Shown here: positions 50,052 to 62,100 of the stretch, in pieces
Position numbering within the stretch: the first letter of the stretch is position 1
Layout: each line of letters opens with the position of its first letter
Source: Pisaster brevispinus
Lineage: Eukaryota > Echinodermata > Asteroidea > Forcipulatida > Asteriidae
Length of the DNA stretch: 64,000 nt
Assembly (NCBI GenBank): GCA_023634235.1
Contig: JAMKCF010000008.1
Location: 5,577,676 to 5,641,675 of the forward strand
Direction of reading: 5' to 3'
The notes under the pieces: generated by a model
What the model was told of the DNA's origin: nothing
Databases searched by the model: none
What the model saw: the letters and a program-made list of their open reading frames with translations, nothing else
Program-made: the position numbers and the translations under genes

Positions 50052-51735
50052 ACTAGGAGCCCAGGCAGTGGGCGCGGTCGAGAGCGTTCACTCGGAGCTT
50101 TATATCGATGCGATCACAACCACGGACATCGTCTCGAGGCCTTGGGGTCAGCATCGTGGATGGGGCGATGATGGGAAGTAAATGTCGGGAAGATTTCTTC
50201 GTTTGAGGATTGACGATTTATATTCATCCGATATTTCTCCTGGTGCTTTTGAGCAAGATGCCGAGGCAATGGAATGGATGCAGATCAACGTGGTATACTT
50301 GCCCCCATCTTGAAGTAGAACTGGTTCGTGTCAAATGAACCTCCTTTTTTTTCAAATACAGATTCTCTTCGAACGGGTGTTTCTTCACCGCGAATGTTGT
50401 TTGAAAATACAATGTTGTTTTTGGCAGAGTGAGACTAGTTTTTTTTTTCAATAAATAGGCCGTACAACCAATCGTGAATATTTCATCAAAAACGGAGTCT
50501 CGTTTCTGTGAAAACGACGAGAAAAACTTTCAGTGGATTTTGTCCACTTTTTTCGTACTATTTTCTATGTTGATTTCAGCGGTCAAACTAAGCATCGGTG
50601 ACACTGAATGGGGGGGATACGACTTTGGCCGGATGTTTGATGGAAATACTTCTCTGAAGGATTGGTACTTATATGAACTTAATAAAGCGAGCTTTCAGAT
50701 TGAATCAAAATGTTGTTTTCCATAATACCGATAATTTCTGATAATTTCCAATTATTTCGATTTAGTAAAAACGAATTCATTCCTTTCAATGTGACTGTTT
50801 TTCCTCAAGCCCCCTGTTGTTACGATGTAGCGCCCTCTTGGTTAAATGTTAGCCTTTACTGTGTATACAAGTCAGTTGTATTGTTTGCTTCTGAAGAACT
50901 CAACGAACCTGGAGAGAAAAAAAACAACAAGTCGTGTAGTCTTGTTTTGGTTTGAGAAACAAGATGAACCACACCAATCAATACGAATGCTTGATATAAT
51001 GTATTCAGTTCAATTCAAACTCAAATTTAGTTCCAGAACAAACAGGAAATACTTGATGAAGTAAATGGAATTATTAACGAGCTAAAGATTGAATGCATCA
51101 TGAGTGTTTGGAAGTGCCAAATTCATTCAATTTCAACCAATGCATCTCAATATAATCATAGAGAAATGACATACATTGATACCAAAAAGAGGAGCCCTGG
51201 TCTATCTTAACCACTGAGCTCTCAGATTACCAGTTCTATCCATTCTCTTAGGTAAATGTTTGTACATACCAAAATAAAGAACACAAACCTTAACGTATTT
51301 GCTACTCAATGTATCCAAAAAGTAAAACCATATCCTCGTGTAAAATGTGTCTCCGTACATCTTCCTGTTTTTTTAATTATTATTTAAAGAATATCGTTGT
51401 AAAGGAGTTGTGCACTTGTAAAAATGATAACTCGTGTTGTGTGCTTGATCAAGTAATGTCCACATTTTTGGGACCGTTTATTATTGTTATAATTATTTCG
51501 TTTTGTGATGATGTGGTTGTGGTTGGGGTTGGTTTTTTTGTTTTTGTTTTGTTGTTGGTTTTTTAGGGGTATGGTGTACTTCTGTATATACTGATCAAGT
51601 CCATTCTGCAGCTCATTGTAAATCCCTTATCGTGTATTGTTATATTGATATTTCTATCTCTATGTATTTAATGTGATGATAGAACTAATGTGAATTGTAG
51701 AATCCAATAAAGTATAGTGATTCCGAAAATTTAAT
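50052..51735 (+). other. Probable foxf 3' UTR with three poly(A) signals
   Basis: AATAAA occurs at 50450-50455, 50681-50686 and 51706-51711. The last is followed by a GT/T-rich region and fits a distal cleavage site. A dispersed repeat piece (AAGGATTGGTACTTATATG, GCGAGCTTTCAGATTGAA) lies at about 50659-50705. The true 3' end is not determined. Confidence 0.5.
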
Positions 51736-51884
51736 CAGAAAACATACTTGGACTTTGTTGTGCATTAAAACCATAAAGACAGGGCTTTTTTGACTCCGGT
51801 TGTGAGGGGATAGCCCCGCCCCCAGTCCTGATATGGTTAGGAAAGGTGCACATTTTCACCTTCTTTTCTTTGTTCTTTTTCATT

Positions 51885-52030
51885 TTTTACTTTTACCCCT
51901 TTTAAAAAAATGTACATTCAAACACCCTACAAACCACCCTATGAAATTGCCATTAAACTGAGCGATCACGTTTTAGTGCAAACAATGAAAGACGGTTTAT
52001 GAATTGCCATGGGATTTGTGCACAGTCGTG
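51885..52030. repeat. Dispersed repeat, second copy of the 3430 block
   Basis: It shares GATCACGTTTTAGTGCAAA, then a GACGGTTTATGAATTG-like stretch, then CATGGGATTTGTGCACA, with the 3430-3730 block, in the same order and orientation. Confidence 0.5.
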
Positions 52031-52067
52031 TCGCCTTTGGGGGCCTACTTCGCTTGCTCAACTCCTT

Positions 52068-52215
<148 letters not shown>

Positions 52216-52305
52216 TTTCGACGGAATCCAATGTGGATGCGTGCCAACAGTTTCAGGGCTTCTTAAAGAAGGAACAAACGATGCGTGTTGATAGCCATAA
52301 ATGTA

Positions 52306-52516
52306 CACTGTAAAAAACTGAGGTGTCCAAATTGACACCATGGGCTTTATCAAATAGGCCTATAGATACCAACAAAGAAGAATCAACATGTAGAACAGGG
52401 TGTTAGAATAACACTAATTTCCGACAATACAGTTACATCGTTGTTAATTCTCTCTTAGGTTTCTTTATGTGACAACACCCATGGTGTCAATTTTAACACC
52501 ACACTTTTTTTGCAGC
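52306..52516. mobile_element. Family B palindromic MITE-like element, copy 4
   Basis: It begins CACTGTAAAAAACTGAGG and ends TTTTTTTGCAG. The arms CCAAATTGACACCATGGG and CCCATGGTGTCAATTTTAAC face each other. The centre carries GGGTGTTAGAATAACAC. This is the shortest copy. Confidence 0.75.
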
Positions 52517-55265
52517 TTATATTATTATACAAATGTATACATTGCCTTTTATAAAATTCCAACGGGCAGTCTCTATAAAATAGTCCGAACTGCCGCCCAT
52601 AGACCACGGCTTTGAACCGGCAGTTGAGTTATAAACAATGTTCTCAGTTTGCCGCGTGGGGGTGGTGCACACGAGACAGCGAGTCCAAGCATGGTCCAGG
52701 GCGGTCGAACTCTCACGAAGTACATGTGTCCACGGTGGATGGGGCTAAGAGGACGGGGGTAGGGAGGGGGTTATAGCGGGGATTAGGATGAGTGTCAAGT
52801 GTAGCTTTCTTGTCCAAACTGCTTCTTTTTTCGTGGCTAAACCCAGTCCATGGTTGTTCCACGGTCAGGAAAGGCAGCGAACATAGTCCCACCGTAGAGA
52901 TGTTCCCGCCACTACTATGGTACATTTTGTTTTCCCCAACCGCGATCTATTTTAAGACTTGCATACCGCCTTAATCGACAAGCCCTCCCAAACATCTGCT
53001 GTAGATGCTAATGAGCAAATTCAATCACCGAGTGCTTAATTGATGCCCAAGGTTTTAATTGACGTCCAGACAAGACGCCTTGTGTTCTTTCGCAGGGGAG
53101 GGGGTGGGTTGCGAAACGTGTGGTATTTTCGCGCTTGGTTGCACCTTTGCACGAAGGAGCCCGGAAAATGTCGAAGAAGCCTGGCCCGGGCGGGCGGGCG
53201 CGCTCACCACCTCAGACAAGGCTCTTGGTTTTTTTTCACGGCGGTCGAACCGGGAATTTTAAACTGCATTCCTCCGATGGTGGGGGTGGGGGGGAGACGA
53301 TGGGTTCAGAACAAAAGCTTGCTGTATCTTGGTCTTGATTGTCCATTACACTGCAGAGGCTTCGATCAAATGTAGATTATAAATGGGAATTATTTCGACC
53401 AAATTGCGTGAACGAAATATTGCAGCCTCACGGCTTGATTAATTTGTCCATCAGAGGAGCGCCTCTTGTCTTCCTTTCTTCACCTCATAAAATTGCTGTT
53501 GGCGTATAACAAAAAAATCATCATGCGTGGTAGGATTTTGAAGGATTTGATAACAAACTACAACTTTGGTGACAAACTTGTACCCGTCGGTCCCTTTGGG
53601 AAGATAATGCTTCATTGACGAGATGCGTCAGTCATCCGTGACACTCGTTTTTATCAATCTTTAAAAAAAAAACACACCCACACACACGAGTTTTATGCAG
53701 AGTGCCACCATGGTAAAGAAGGGATGGGTAGACGAGAAATAGTTTCTGTGCCGGCACGAGTTGACGGACCATAATTCCTTTGTCAGAGCCGTCCATGATT
53801 TACTGTATAATGCTCGTTATTGACGTGCGGTGCATACATTGCATATCACGTAGACGCACAGCGGATAGAAACTCAACTCGATACATTCAATTATTTTTTT
53901 ATGGGGCACTACATCTGAATGGCAAAATGTCAGTGTGATATACGGGAAGGAATATCACCATTTGTAATAGGACTGATTGTGAATAAAAGATTAACCTGAT
54001 CACAGGCTGGAATTATTCGTGTTTGTGTTCGCTCCGTTCTGCAATCGTTTTGTTAATTTTTTTTAACTCACTTCTATTAACGTTTTTAAATTATTGTTGA
54101 AATAACCAAACAATCACGAAATCATTGTGCTGGATCTCGAAGGGATACACGCACTTGGTTCGAAACAAATGTTTGAAAAATTGAGTCTTTACATCACTTC
54201 ATGTATTTTATTATTGTGTATATTTCATTATTTGATGTGTCCAGTGGTTGAACTCTGAACTCTGAATCTAAATGTGGACGCACAATCAGAATGAGACATT
54301 CCTATTTCTGTATGAACTGCAATGTCACATGCAACCCCGGGTTTGGGGACAGTCCTAAGCTCATTAAAACGGACAAATCCCCCCAAAAAGTTGTGTCTTG
54401 GCTGTCATCTTTTATAAGACACAAGACAAATAATAAGACATTGATTATTCTGTAACCGCATCATGCCGAGCAGAGCCGTGACATCTGCTTGCTGTTCTTC
54501 GCCCTACCAAGGCCCCGAGGCGACGGTTGAGATTTAGGGATTAATCTTGCTTTGTAACCGTACACGCGTACGGAATTACCTGTCGGTGAAGATCTGTGTC
54601 ATTTCTCTGTGCTCCTATGCAAACACAAACTTCTAAAAATAATACATGGATGTATTTACCCCCTAAATATATCATGAAAAAGAAGTTAAGTTGATGGTGA
54701 TGAAATTACTTATTTCAAGTAATCTTCAATTTGGATGCATTAAAAAAACTCCAATCCTGATTCGATGGTTTTGTTTTCGACATAAGTATGGCGACATGGT
54801 ATAATACGGTGGGTGGTCCTTACTTTCTGTCCATTGGCTTGGAAGCCAGCCCGCCCGGGGAGGTCAAGCGATCTCTGGCCGCTCGGTATCATGGGAGAGT
54901 AAGGGGCTGAGCATCGGGTAAAAGTTTGTCGGCACGATGACAGGGCCCGAGCCCTGTTGACAAAGCGTGTTCGTCAAGGACGCTGTTACACTAAACCTAA
55001 ACGTGACGATCGTGAATTGTGATTGGGGGGGGGGGTGGACTTTTGTTTCAAAAAGAGCTGAATGTGGGCCGGTTGTCTTGGAATTCTTTGAGAAACATAA
55101 ACGACAACCCGCCCCCCCCCCCTCTCACTGTAAAGGGGGTACAAAGATTCAAACTTAACTCATTTCTCATTTCAGCTTTTGCATGAATCCTCTAGCATTG
55201 GTCGAAAACAACGAGCTCATGCAACATATTTTAACATGTCCATTCCTTAATTCCGCCACCTACTG
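52517..55265. other. Intergenic DNA between the convergent genes, no gene seen
   Basis: A GC-richer patch lies at about 53140-53220, and a G-run and C-run at about 55024-55034 and 55112-55122. Overlapping frames at 53040-53375 occur in all three + phases and have no domain. Confidence 0.45.
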
Positions 55266-55440
55266 TTGTTGATTTACCCTTCAAGAACATCACATTCAAA
55301 GGCTACCATCAGTCATAAAGCATTTGTGTTTGCTGGTCCTAAACTATGGAGTGATCTCCCTCCTCGTATCAGGCATTAATTATCTTCACTTTATGCAAAC
55401 ATTCTTTTTAGTAAAATAAATTTTCCCCATTTTTATATTT
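55266..55440 (+). pseudogene. Non-LTR retrotransposon ORF2 C-terminal remnant
   Basis: The frame at 55306-55378 reads HKAFVFAGPKLWSDLPPRIR then stop. This resembles the conserved end of LINE reverse-transcriptase proteins, where F-x-x-A-x-P-x-x-W-x-x-L-P precedes the terminal segment. The frame is closed on both sides, so this is a short dead fragment. Confidence 0.55.
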
Positions 55441-57050
55441 TTGTTTTTTGTATTTTTTTGTAAAGCACATTTGAGTATATTCCTGTAGGTATTGCAGAAC
55501 ATGTTCATTGTTAAATTTGATTATCATTACTAAGCCTGTACTTCATTTCGTTTCTGCCCCCTCCCTAACACATTCTCCTTGAGTATACCTTAGAGATAGG
55601 TTTGTCTTATGCTGTACTGTAAAAGTACATGAGTCTACATCACATTTAGTACAGTCCCCCAAATCATGAACAAGCCTGCACTAAAAATAAACAGATACAA
55701 AAATGACCTCACAAATTTCTTGTCGAAGACACCAAGACAAAAGCAATAAATTTCTCGGCACGTCAACGTGCACGTGTATCGATGCAATTTGTTATTATAG
55801 GTAGTTTTGTCGTTGATCTTCCTTTTTCGTTTTACCACCAACTGGGGAAGCGTTACGGCTCACCTCTCCCCCAACCTGACGAGGCCTGGTTCCAGGGTCC
55901 CTTTTTTTTTTTGCAACACCCGGCTCCCGTTCGGCTTGGCGGACCATAGGCGGATGGTGTTATGAAATATTACCTGAACATAAATTTATATTACTCCCTG
56001 TATAACAAAATTCATAGGACCTGGCATCCCGTGAAAGGAAAAGAGAAAAATGACTTCATTTTGAAGGGAGCCAATAAGTGGGCATCCGTTTTTAAAGACA
56101 TTGGTAGTGAATCAAGTTGAATAGGTCAATGCTCTTGCTGCCTTCAATATTGAGTTATTTTTCTGATTAGTTTCATTTTGGAGCGATATTTATCGTGACA
56201 ATTTACAGTGCCAATTGGCCTCAAATGCTCAGTGCTCAATTTCACCAAAGTTGTACTTCAACGGAATATAGGGTGATTATGCATAACGACTGTCATTTTG
56301 TGTTACTTTTGCAAAGTTCATTTTGGTGTGAAGTGTTATCATGAGAAGTCAACCCTCGAAAGAGTTAACATGAGTTATTTTATGAGAAACCAGAGTGAAG
56401 CACAAAATTGTACACACTTGTCAGGACTGGTTCAAGAAAAGTTATTTTCAAAGGAGAAATTCTGCAACAATTTTGTATGTTGTCGTCTCCTTGATAAATT
56501 ACACCATCCCTTTAACCACCAAGGACCCTCGGCACGAAATGCTCGATCAAGTTGGGCGGTCACGCAAGGCGTTTGTCCGAAGCACAAACAAACACGAAAA
56601 GAATTAGCCAGGGGTTATCAATCACAGTTAATGTCCGAGACGAGTGCCCCGCCCGCCCCGGCACGTAGAACTTCGGCTCTCTGGCAACCAAAACAGTCGT
56701 CAAAACGGTACATTTACGGGACGATGTTTCATCCCTTTTAGGTGCGTCGTTTTGTGTGGTACGAAATTCGTGGAGTGATTGATGAGTGCTCGGTATGGGG
56801 AAACCGTGACAGCGTGGTGGTCATAAATAAGGTTACCTTAATTGCAGCGGGCGTGTCTTACTACTAGGGGTTGCACGTCCGTCATGTCAAACTAACTACG
56901 TAATAACTCACCAACAGAGGTCGCCCTCTGGTGAAAATGGATCGGGACTGCCTGTGATCTTTTCGTAAAGTTGCATAAATTGTCAGTTTCGCACCCCGAT
57001 TAAAGCAAAACACAAAGATAATTGGTGCTTATACTGTGCCCAAATTCATA
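55441..57050. other. Intergenic DNA, one unassigned 147-codon frame
   Basis: A + frame at 56298-56741 (147 codons) is the longest unassigned frame that is not repeat-driven. It is Cys- and Lys-containing with no recognisable domain or signal. A T-run lies near 55901-55910. No gene is called. Confidence 0.35.
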
Positions 57051-57192
57051 GGCCCTTTTCGAAACCAAGGGTTCGACTTCAGCTCCAGCTCAAGTCTCTG
57101 AAAACGTACGCTTTTGTTACTAGTCTTTTAAACAAGCAGACGGAGCCAAAGCAGGAGCCCAAGCACAAGCTGCAGGGGTTTCGAAAAGGCCC
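57051..57192. mobile_element. Family C inverted-repeat element, complete copy
   Basis: The ends GGCCCTTTTCGAAACC and GGTTTCGAAAAGGCCC are inverted repeats matching over about 15 of 17 bp. The inner arms hold CAGCTCCAGCTC and GAGCCCAAGCACAAGCTGC. It is about 142 bp with no coding capacity. The truncated relative lies at 982-1116. Confidence 0.75.
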
Positions 57193-57795
57193 TTCGATCT
57201 GCTCGAGCAGACAATAGTGTTGAACAAATTTCGATTGGACTGTGGTTTGCGCAGTTGGTTTAGCTTTGCTAGTTTCTGTACGAAACTGGGCACTACAACT
57301 TGCAAGTAATTTCTTCAAAATTCACAGTTTTTCCAGCTGCATTTAGCGCAAGTCCAGCAGCCTGTATCGCCAACAAGGACTTTTGTAAATTCGTACAGCG
57401 CCGGGTATCAGTCAACCTAATAACGCCCAGAATGCCCTGCTGCAAATAAAAACCAGAAACAATCAACAAATGCAAAGCAAAATTACAACGTAAGTTCTTA
57501 TAAAGTTCAAAAGCATCCTTGAACAAGAATGTTTGTAAAGTTCTTCTTAGAAACTTGGCCACATCAGATGGGAACTAGTTCCATAGGTGGCTGCAGCATA
57601 TCTGAAAGATCATTCACCCTAGTGATTGCGTGATTGATGCTTAGCTAGAAGCAGTTGGATCGTAGAACAGTGTAGCTATAGTGCACAAGAAACGCATGCT
57701 GCAAGTTTGTTTTATCTATATAACACTCGCTGTCCTTGATGTAGAAAACGAAAGGAGCAACCCCAAAATAAAGAAAATCACTCATGCATTATTTT
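57193..57795. other. Downstream region of the polycystin gene, no gene seen
   Basis: Minus-strand frames at 57079-57562 have no domain. They may be transcribed read-through or intergenic DNA. Confidence 0.4.
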
Positions 57796-57820
57796 TTTAT
57801 TACAAATGTATCATTTTATT
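57796..57820 (-). terminator. Two poly(A) signals of the polycystin gene
   Basis: On the minus strand AATAAA lies at 57815-57820 and at 57796-57801, 80-105 bp after the stop codon. This is a suitable place for 3'-end formation. Confidence 0.55.
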
Positions 57821-57899
57821 TACGAAATTACCTTTGAGTTTTTGCGGTTTTCACTCTGTGAATATCCGTCTGACTATTTGCAAAAAACTAATGGTCCCT

Positions 57900-59110
57900 C
57901 TAAATTTCAGTTTTGTGTTTTATTCCAAACCATGATAGAATTTTATAGACCAAAAGTAAACCAATAGTTTCGTCTTCGGACGGCTCCTGGTTTCGCCTGA
58001 CGTAAGACATGCTGTTGTTCAGGACAGACAGAAGTACGTTCAAGAATAGGAAAGTGGCTACAAACTGGAACGTAAAGACCATGATGGGGGTCATGTAGCG
58101 GTCAACTGAGGCAAGCTCATCGAAATCATAGTCCCCGAGAAACAACGTGAAGAGGGATTCGAACGCGAACGCCATCGTGCTGTACGCGGCCATGTGCGTC
58201 CCGAAGGTGAGCTGGAAGAGCACGGCGAACGCGCACATGACCAGCCCGATGTAAGCGGCAAATGCGAGGGCGTCCTTGGCCGCCGAGCTCAGCACCGCGG
58301 TCAGGAGGTACGTCCTCGGGTTGAGCCGGAGGAGATGAAGGAACTTCACCGTACACAGGATCAGGAGTAGACCGAGAAGATACCTAAAGGTCTCTGCTAT
58401 GGATGCTGCGTCCTGGAAGTTGACGAACTCGCCCGGACGGGTCCGGAAGATCGCGAACAACTTCTCCGTGAAGACGTGCCGGTAGATGTAGATTACGATG
58501 ATCCATATACACGTCAAGATGATTACCAGTTCTAGCCAGTTCCAAACGGATTTCCAATAGCCACGCCCTTCCCTCCGAATCTTCAGGACCTCCACCGCAG
58601 TGTAGAAGACTACATACATGCAGAACAACATTTCAATGCATATAACAAACACCTGGTAATTTGCAACGTTCCGGTAGAATCGGACAGCCCGGATCAGTGT
58701 TGTTTTGATGAATCCCCCACTGGCGGGAATCTCTATCAAGAGCCGGATCACCGCGAAGAGGTTTGAATTTGCATTGTAGACCGTCCATTCCACCAAGAGC
58801 GCCCTCGTGCGGGCATCCAGCCACTGCCCCGCTCTCAAGCTTTCCAGAAAGGCTCTGGTTTCCGTCTCCTCCAGTCCAAAACTTGCCACATAACCTCCAG
58901 TGCCGTAAGTCGTGATTCGACCCCAGATGGTGCTGCCCGTTCTCTCCTGGTACGCCCAGGGGTCGAGTTTGTTGACGGCCGAATAATTCCGTAGTGCGTT
59001 GTGAAGCACCCACGACCCGTTGTACGAGTTGGTGTCTTCACTGGTCGAGGTGTAGCTGGGAAGGCATGCGTCAATGATACCGAAAAAGGTCGGGTTGACC
59101 TTACAGGCAT
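57900..59110 (-). CDS. Polycystin last exon: TOP domain, TM7-TM11, pore
   Basis: It continues DACKVNPTFFGIIDACLPSY, with paired Cys expected to form the TOP-domain disulphide. It includes a GGYVASFG motif and NSNLFAVIRLLIEIP before TM7. TM7-TM11 follow, with the conserved NWLELVIIL in TM8 and LLRLNPRTYLLTAVL after TM9. The pore region reads FESLFTLFLGDYDFDEL, and TM11 contains FVATFLFLNVLLSVLNNS. The end is FGIKHKTEI then TAG (57900-57902). Confidence 0.93.
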
Positions 59111-62100
59111 CTGCAACAGTTACCATATAAAAAGAACACATTGAAATGACATGCAACTTTTGTTTTGTGTAACCTCTCTGAATTCACGCGGATCAATGAA
59201 ATACTTTCAGCTTGTTCTATTATCATCTCACACAATACAGATCAAGCATACTGGCCTAGCAGCTGACGCGATCGTTAGCATGGAACAATAATGTTGTGTG
59301 GGTGGAGACAGCTTTTAAAAATGTGAGTGTTTTTGAATTCGTTTTAACAACACTTTGATTTGTTTTTACAATTTCTTTTAACCGATCAGATGAGTAGGAA
59401 TCCTATAAATAAATATAAATAAAGTAAAAACATTCTAATGACATCATTATAGTTTACCATGACGGACTCTTAGCTGACGTAGATGGACTCCCCCGATTAG
59501 AAATGACATTGGGACAGGTGTGGTGTCTCCTTGATAGAGTCCAGGTACCAGATCCACATCCACCCATTCAAAGAACCCGTCGAAATCGGTCACCTGAGAC
59601 AAAGACAAAGTGTAGAGATTCCCAGCAAGGTTTTTTTTGTCAAACAATCAAAGTTGACTCAAACTTTTTTGCCGCTGTATTTTTGCATTTTGTAAATAAT
59701 GCGAGTCCATTTTCTGAGTTGTTTTTTTCTTTTCTTCTTCTTCTTGGGAATTGGCCAGTTTGTTTAGGAAAGCATTTGGAGTAGCTTCCCTGCCATATTT
59801 TAAAATTGCATGATGTGCCCAACTCCCTTGTTGCACGTTTTGCATTAAAAGTTCTTTGAATCAATGTACTTTCCTTATTTCAACCACATGGGTGTGTCGA
59901 GTTTAAATGTGTCAACCTAAGCTAAGTTTACAGAAATGATGAAGACATTGTCTCCTTTGTGCTGCTGTGTTTGGGGACACAAGTAGTGACAATTTCCATG
60001 CATAAATTGTTCATGGGTGAACCTTTGAGTCAATATTGAAAAGTGACCACAAGTTCATGATTACCGATTCAAATTCATCACTGCTGAAGAATACATCCTT
60101 CACATTCTTGGTGAGGTGGTACGCATGTCGGTCCGTTTGGTTGTACGCAATCACAATCACCAACCACAAGAACATAATGTAGCCAAATATCTCTCGCAAG
60201 AGGGCGTACATCTTCCGTTCCATAGCCTTGCGTTTACGACACGAGTCCAACGTAGTCGCTGTCGGCGGCCGGTAGCGGGCGCCTTTCCACTTGCGCAGTA
60301 GCTTGTGGTAGACTTCGTTTGCGTTTTCTACACCACATTCAAGAAGAGAAAGCAACAAACAAACAATATAAATGGATCTGTTTTGCTTGCCTTTCATACG
60401 ATGTTTTGATCAAAGAAATGAACGATAACGTAATACAGCCAGAAATGTATATGGGTTTGCATTGCACCCGTCACATTCCCCTGATTGTCGTCTTTCTTTA
60501 AAAAAAATAATAAATAAAAATTTAAAAAACAGACGTTTGTTAAGCCAATAGACTGTGCAAGTCTCGCGCGTATTCGAACATTGGGATCCGTTAAAGCGCG
60601 TGAGTTTGTTTATTTAACGCGTTAAAGCAATGTACGTGGGACCACAGTGGAATGACTGGTGGAAGAAGACATACCTAGTCCCAGGTAGCATGCCCACATG
60701 GGGTCCCATGGGTCCCATATGGGCCAACTTATGGGTCCCATAAGGGCCAACATCCCATCGGATCCTGCACCCTAGAATCATAGGGGGTGGGTGCACTGGG
60801 TTCTTCCACAGTGCATCCGCTGCTCCCCTTCCTTGGACACTTTTAAGAAGGCTCTGAAAACCCATCTATTTGAACTATGACCTGCATGTTTAACTGGATT
60901 ATTTGGTTAATTTTCTAGACTCTGTTCAGCGCTGTGAAACCATCTACGATGTGTTAGAGAGCTCTATATAACTGTATTTATTGTATTGTAATGTATTGTA
61001 TTCTTTTACGTGTAGGCCTATTTTACGTCCCATCCAAAGGACAAAGCAATATTGGTTAAGTGTCGTCTATAGAAGAGGTGCTCATTTTAGATAGAGTCCT
61101 CATAAAAGTGGGTTGGTAAAAATGTCATTTTGTGTGATACTCTTTCAGATCGAAATTTGAAACATAACGTCATCGGACATGAAAAAAGAGAGGAATTTCT
61201 GCACCAGTCAAAAGGTCAAATTCAATGCCGTATTAATCGAGTATCATCAAAATTCATGAAATGAACTGAAAATTCTCTGTACAACGTACAGACCATTTGA
61301 AATCTGACGTCATCGAACGTTTTTGGATTTTGAAAAAAATTTCACTTGAAGGGTTTCTTGTTACATTTTCACAAGGACTCTATCTTCTGGAAAATGAGTG
61401 CATCACAAAACTGAACTTGACCTAGTGAGTTAGACTGCTCAGACACGACACGCCACTGTTTTGGTAGCTCTGCGCATGTGCGTCTCAACAAGTCTCCCAT
61501 TGCGAACTGATTGTAAATGATTGATTCAACTCACCGATTTGAACGTCTTCTATTTCGTCACTGCCATCATCGTCTACATCCCACTGCCTCATGACCATGG
61601 AAACAAAAGCAGCAAAGAGCAACACCTTCAGCGGCTGCGTGATGAATATGCTCTGAAACAACGACACGGAGAGGGACAGCAGCCAATCAATGGAGCGTTT
61701 TCTGCCGTACTTGAGTCCGTACAACATGGTGAAGTAAGACGACACTAGGGTGGTTAAAATGACTAAAACCCATCCAATATAAACGAAGCCATGAGGAAGT
61801 CCATTTGGAAGAAAGGTGCATGAACAGCGTCTCTTCTGTGAACCCAAGTTAGCGTCGCTACCGTTGGTAGCCGATGAGCTCGGCGTGCGCACGGTCATTG
61901 CCGTTAGAACTATGGACCGTAGTTCCTGCTTGGCGAGTTCATACTGCTCGACAGTCGGAAAGTTCTCTGGGGTGAGTACATCCAGAGCACCCACAACCTC
62001 GTCCAAGTAGGAAAACAGGAACATGTTTGCGGTCAGGTTGTCGTGAATGTTCGGTGACGAGTTCGACAAGGACTTGAGAGATGAAGAGCGAGGCAGTGCT

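Noticed and set aside
56298..56741. 147-codon open frame as a gene
   Set aside because: No recognisable domain, signal peptide or splice context. A second unrelated frame overlaps it, and in 64 kb one chance frame of this length is plausible.
57079..57562. Extra 3' exons of the polycystin gene
   Set aside because: The polycystin frame ends with a stop at 57900 followed by poly(A) signals. These frames overlap a family C element and show no domain.
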